From positions 1 to 21,915 of the forward strand of contig NZ_JALBUS010000025.1 in the NCBI RefSeq assembly GCF_033971885.1: 21,915 nucleotides of DNA, written 5' to 3'. The position numbers were made by a program, and so were the translations under genes. The DNA is from Absicoccus intestinalis (GTDB lineage Bacteria; Bacillota_I; Bacilli_A; Erysipelotrichales; Erysipelotrichaceae). The notes beneath the pieces are model-generated. The model searched no databases, was not told where the DNA came from, and saw only the letters and a list, made by a program, of their open reading frames with translations. Position 1 is the stretch's first letter. Every line of letters starts with the position of its first letter. This document shows, one piece after another, positions 21,807-21,915 of this stretch.

Positions 21807-21875
21807 TCAGTGTCTATGATGTTATAAACAAAACCCGTTGTGAACAAACAGTTATTTGTATCATAACGGGTTTAT
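21807..21875. repeat. Long hairpin in the right-edge intergenic region
   Basis: AAACCCGTT and AACGGGTTT pair over about 8-9 bp, enclosing an inner ACAAA/TTTGT stem. U-rich sequence on the minus-strand side (GGGTTTTGTTT) gives it terminator-like character. No gene is seen from 21757 to 21915, so this may be the 3' end of a minus-strand gene or RNA beyond the window. Confidence 0.45.
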
Positions 21876-21915
21876 TTACATATTGTCTTTATATCACTGC
21901 ACCATGGCAGATAAT

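Noticed and set aside
1..21915. Insertion sequence, prophage or CRISPR array
   Set aside because: No transposase, integrase or cas-like protein and no regularly spaced direct repeats were seen. Inverted repeats found are terminators, operators or isolated hairpins.

Overview
The window looks like chromosomal DNA from a low-GC Gram-positive bacterium (Firmicutes/Bacillota). The single-chain 1229-residue PurL, the RicT-type PSP1 protein and the gene families present fit an Erysipelotrichia-like gut bacterium. That placement is inference, because no rRNA or other marker gene is present. The code is standard: TGA ends purM, purN and the acetyltransferase gene. No tRNA, rRNA, CRISPR array or intact mobile element was found.

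Layout. 1-236: the 3' end of an unidentified + strand gene, or a hairpin-rich RNA, closed by a terminator. 231-1714 (-): yggS (PLP homeostasis), then a membrane-anchored cell-wall amidase. 1786-4292 (+): an isochorismatase-like hydrolase, a CPBP membrane protease, a winged-helix/GNAT fusion, and a decayed shikimate-kinase-like pseudogene. 4402-4752: a lone nrdI behind a palindromic promoter. 4895-8179: tmk-holB-ricT-rsmI, a replication/RNA-processing cluster with tightly overlapping genes and its order conserved with Bacillus, though several intervening genes are absent. 8181-8411: a terminator, then an attenuator-like leader. 8412-15748: purE-purL-purM-purN-purH, one operon for de novo purine synthesis. 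15862-18542: tetR divergent from degV-exoA-zinc ribbon. 18554-18949 (-): mscL. 19036-21726 (+): a small PH-like membrane protein, an SseB-like protein, a TPR-like protein, and a membrane protein with a degenerate YjdJ-type GNAT domain. The right edge (21757-21915) holds only hairpins.

The purine genes cover the FGAM synthase, AIR synthase, GAR transformylase, N5-CAIR mutase and last two IMP-forming steps. purF, purD, purC, purK and purB must lie elsewhere or be absent.

The most interesting signal is the purE leader. A 19-codon ORF with a strong ribosome-binding site runs into the loop of an intrinsic terminator, and upstream RNA can form a competing antiterminator. No known riboswitch was recognised there. 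Second, four genes (amidase, isochorismatase-like, winged-helix/GNAT, tmk) have a -10 box placed so that transcription should start at or within one base of the ATG, and have no Shine-Dalgarno sequence. This suggests recurrent leaderless mRNAs.
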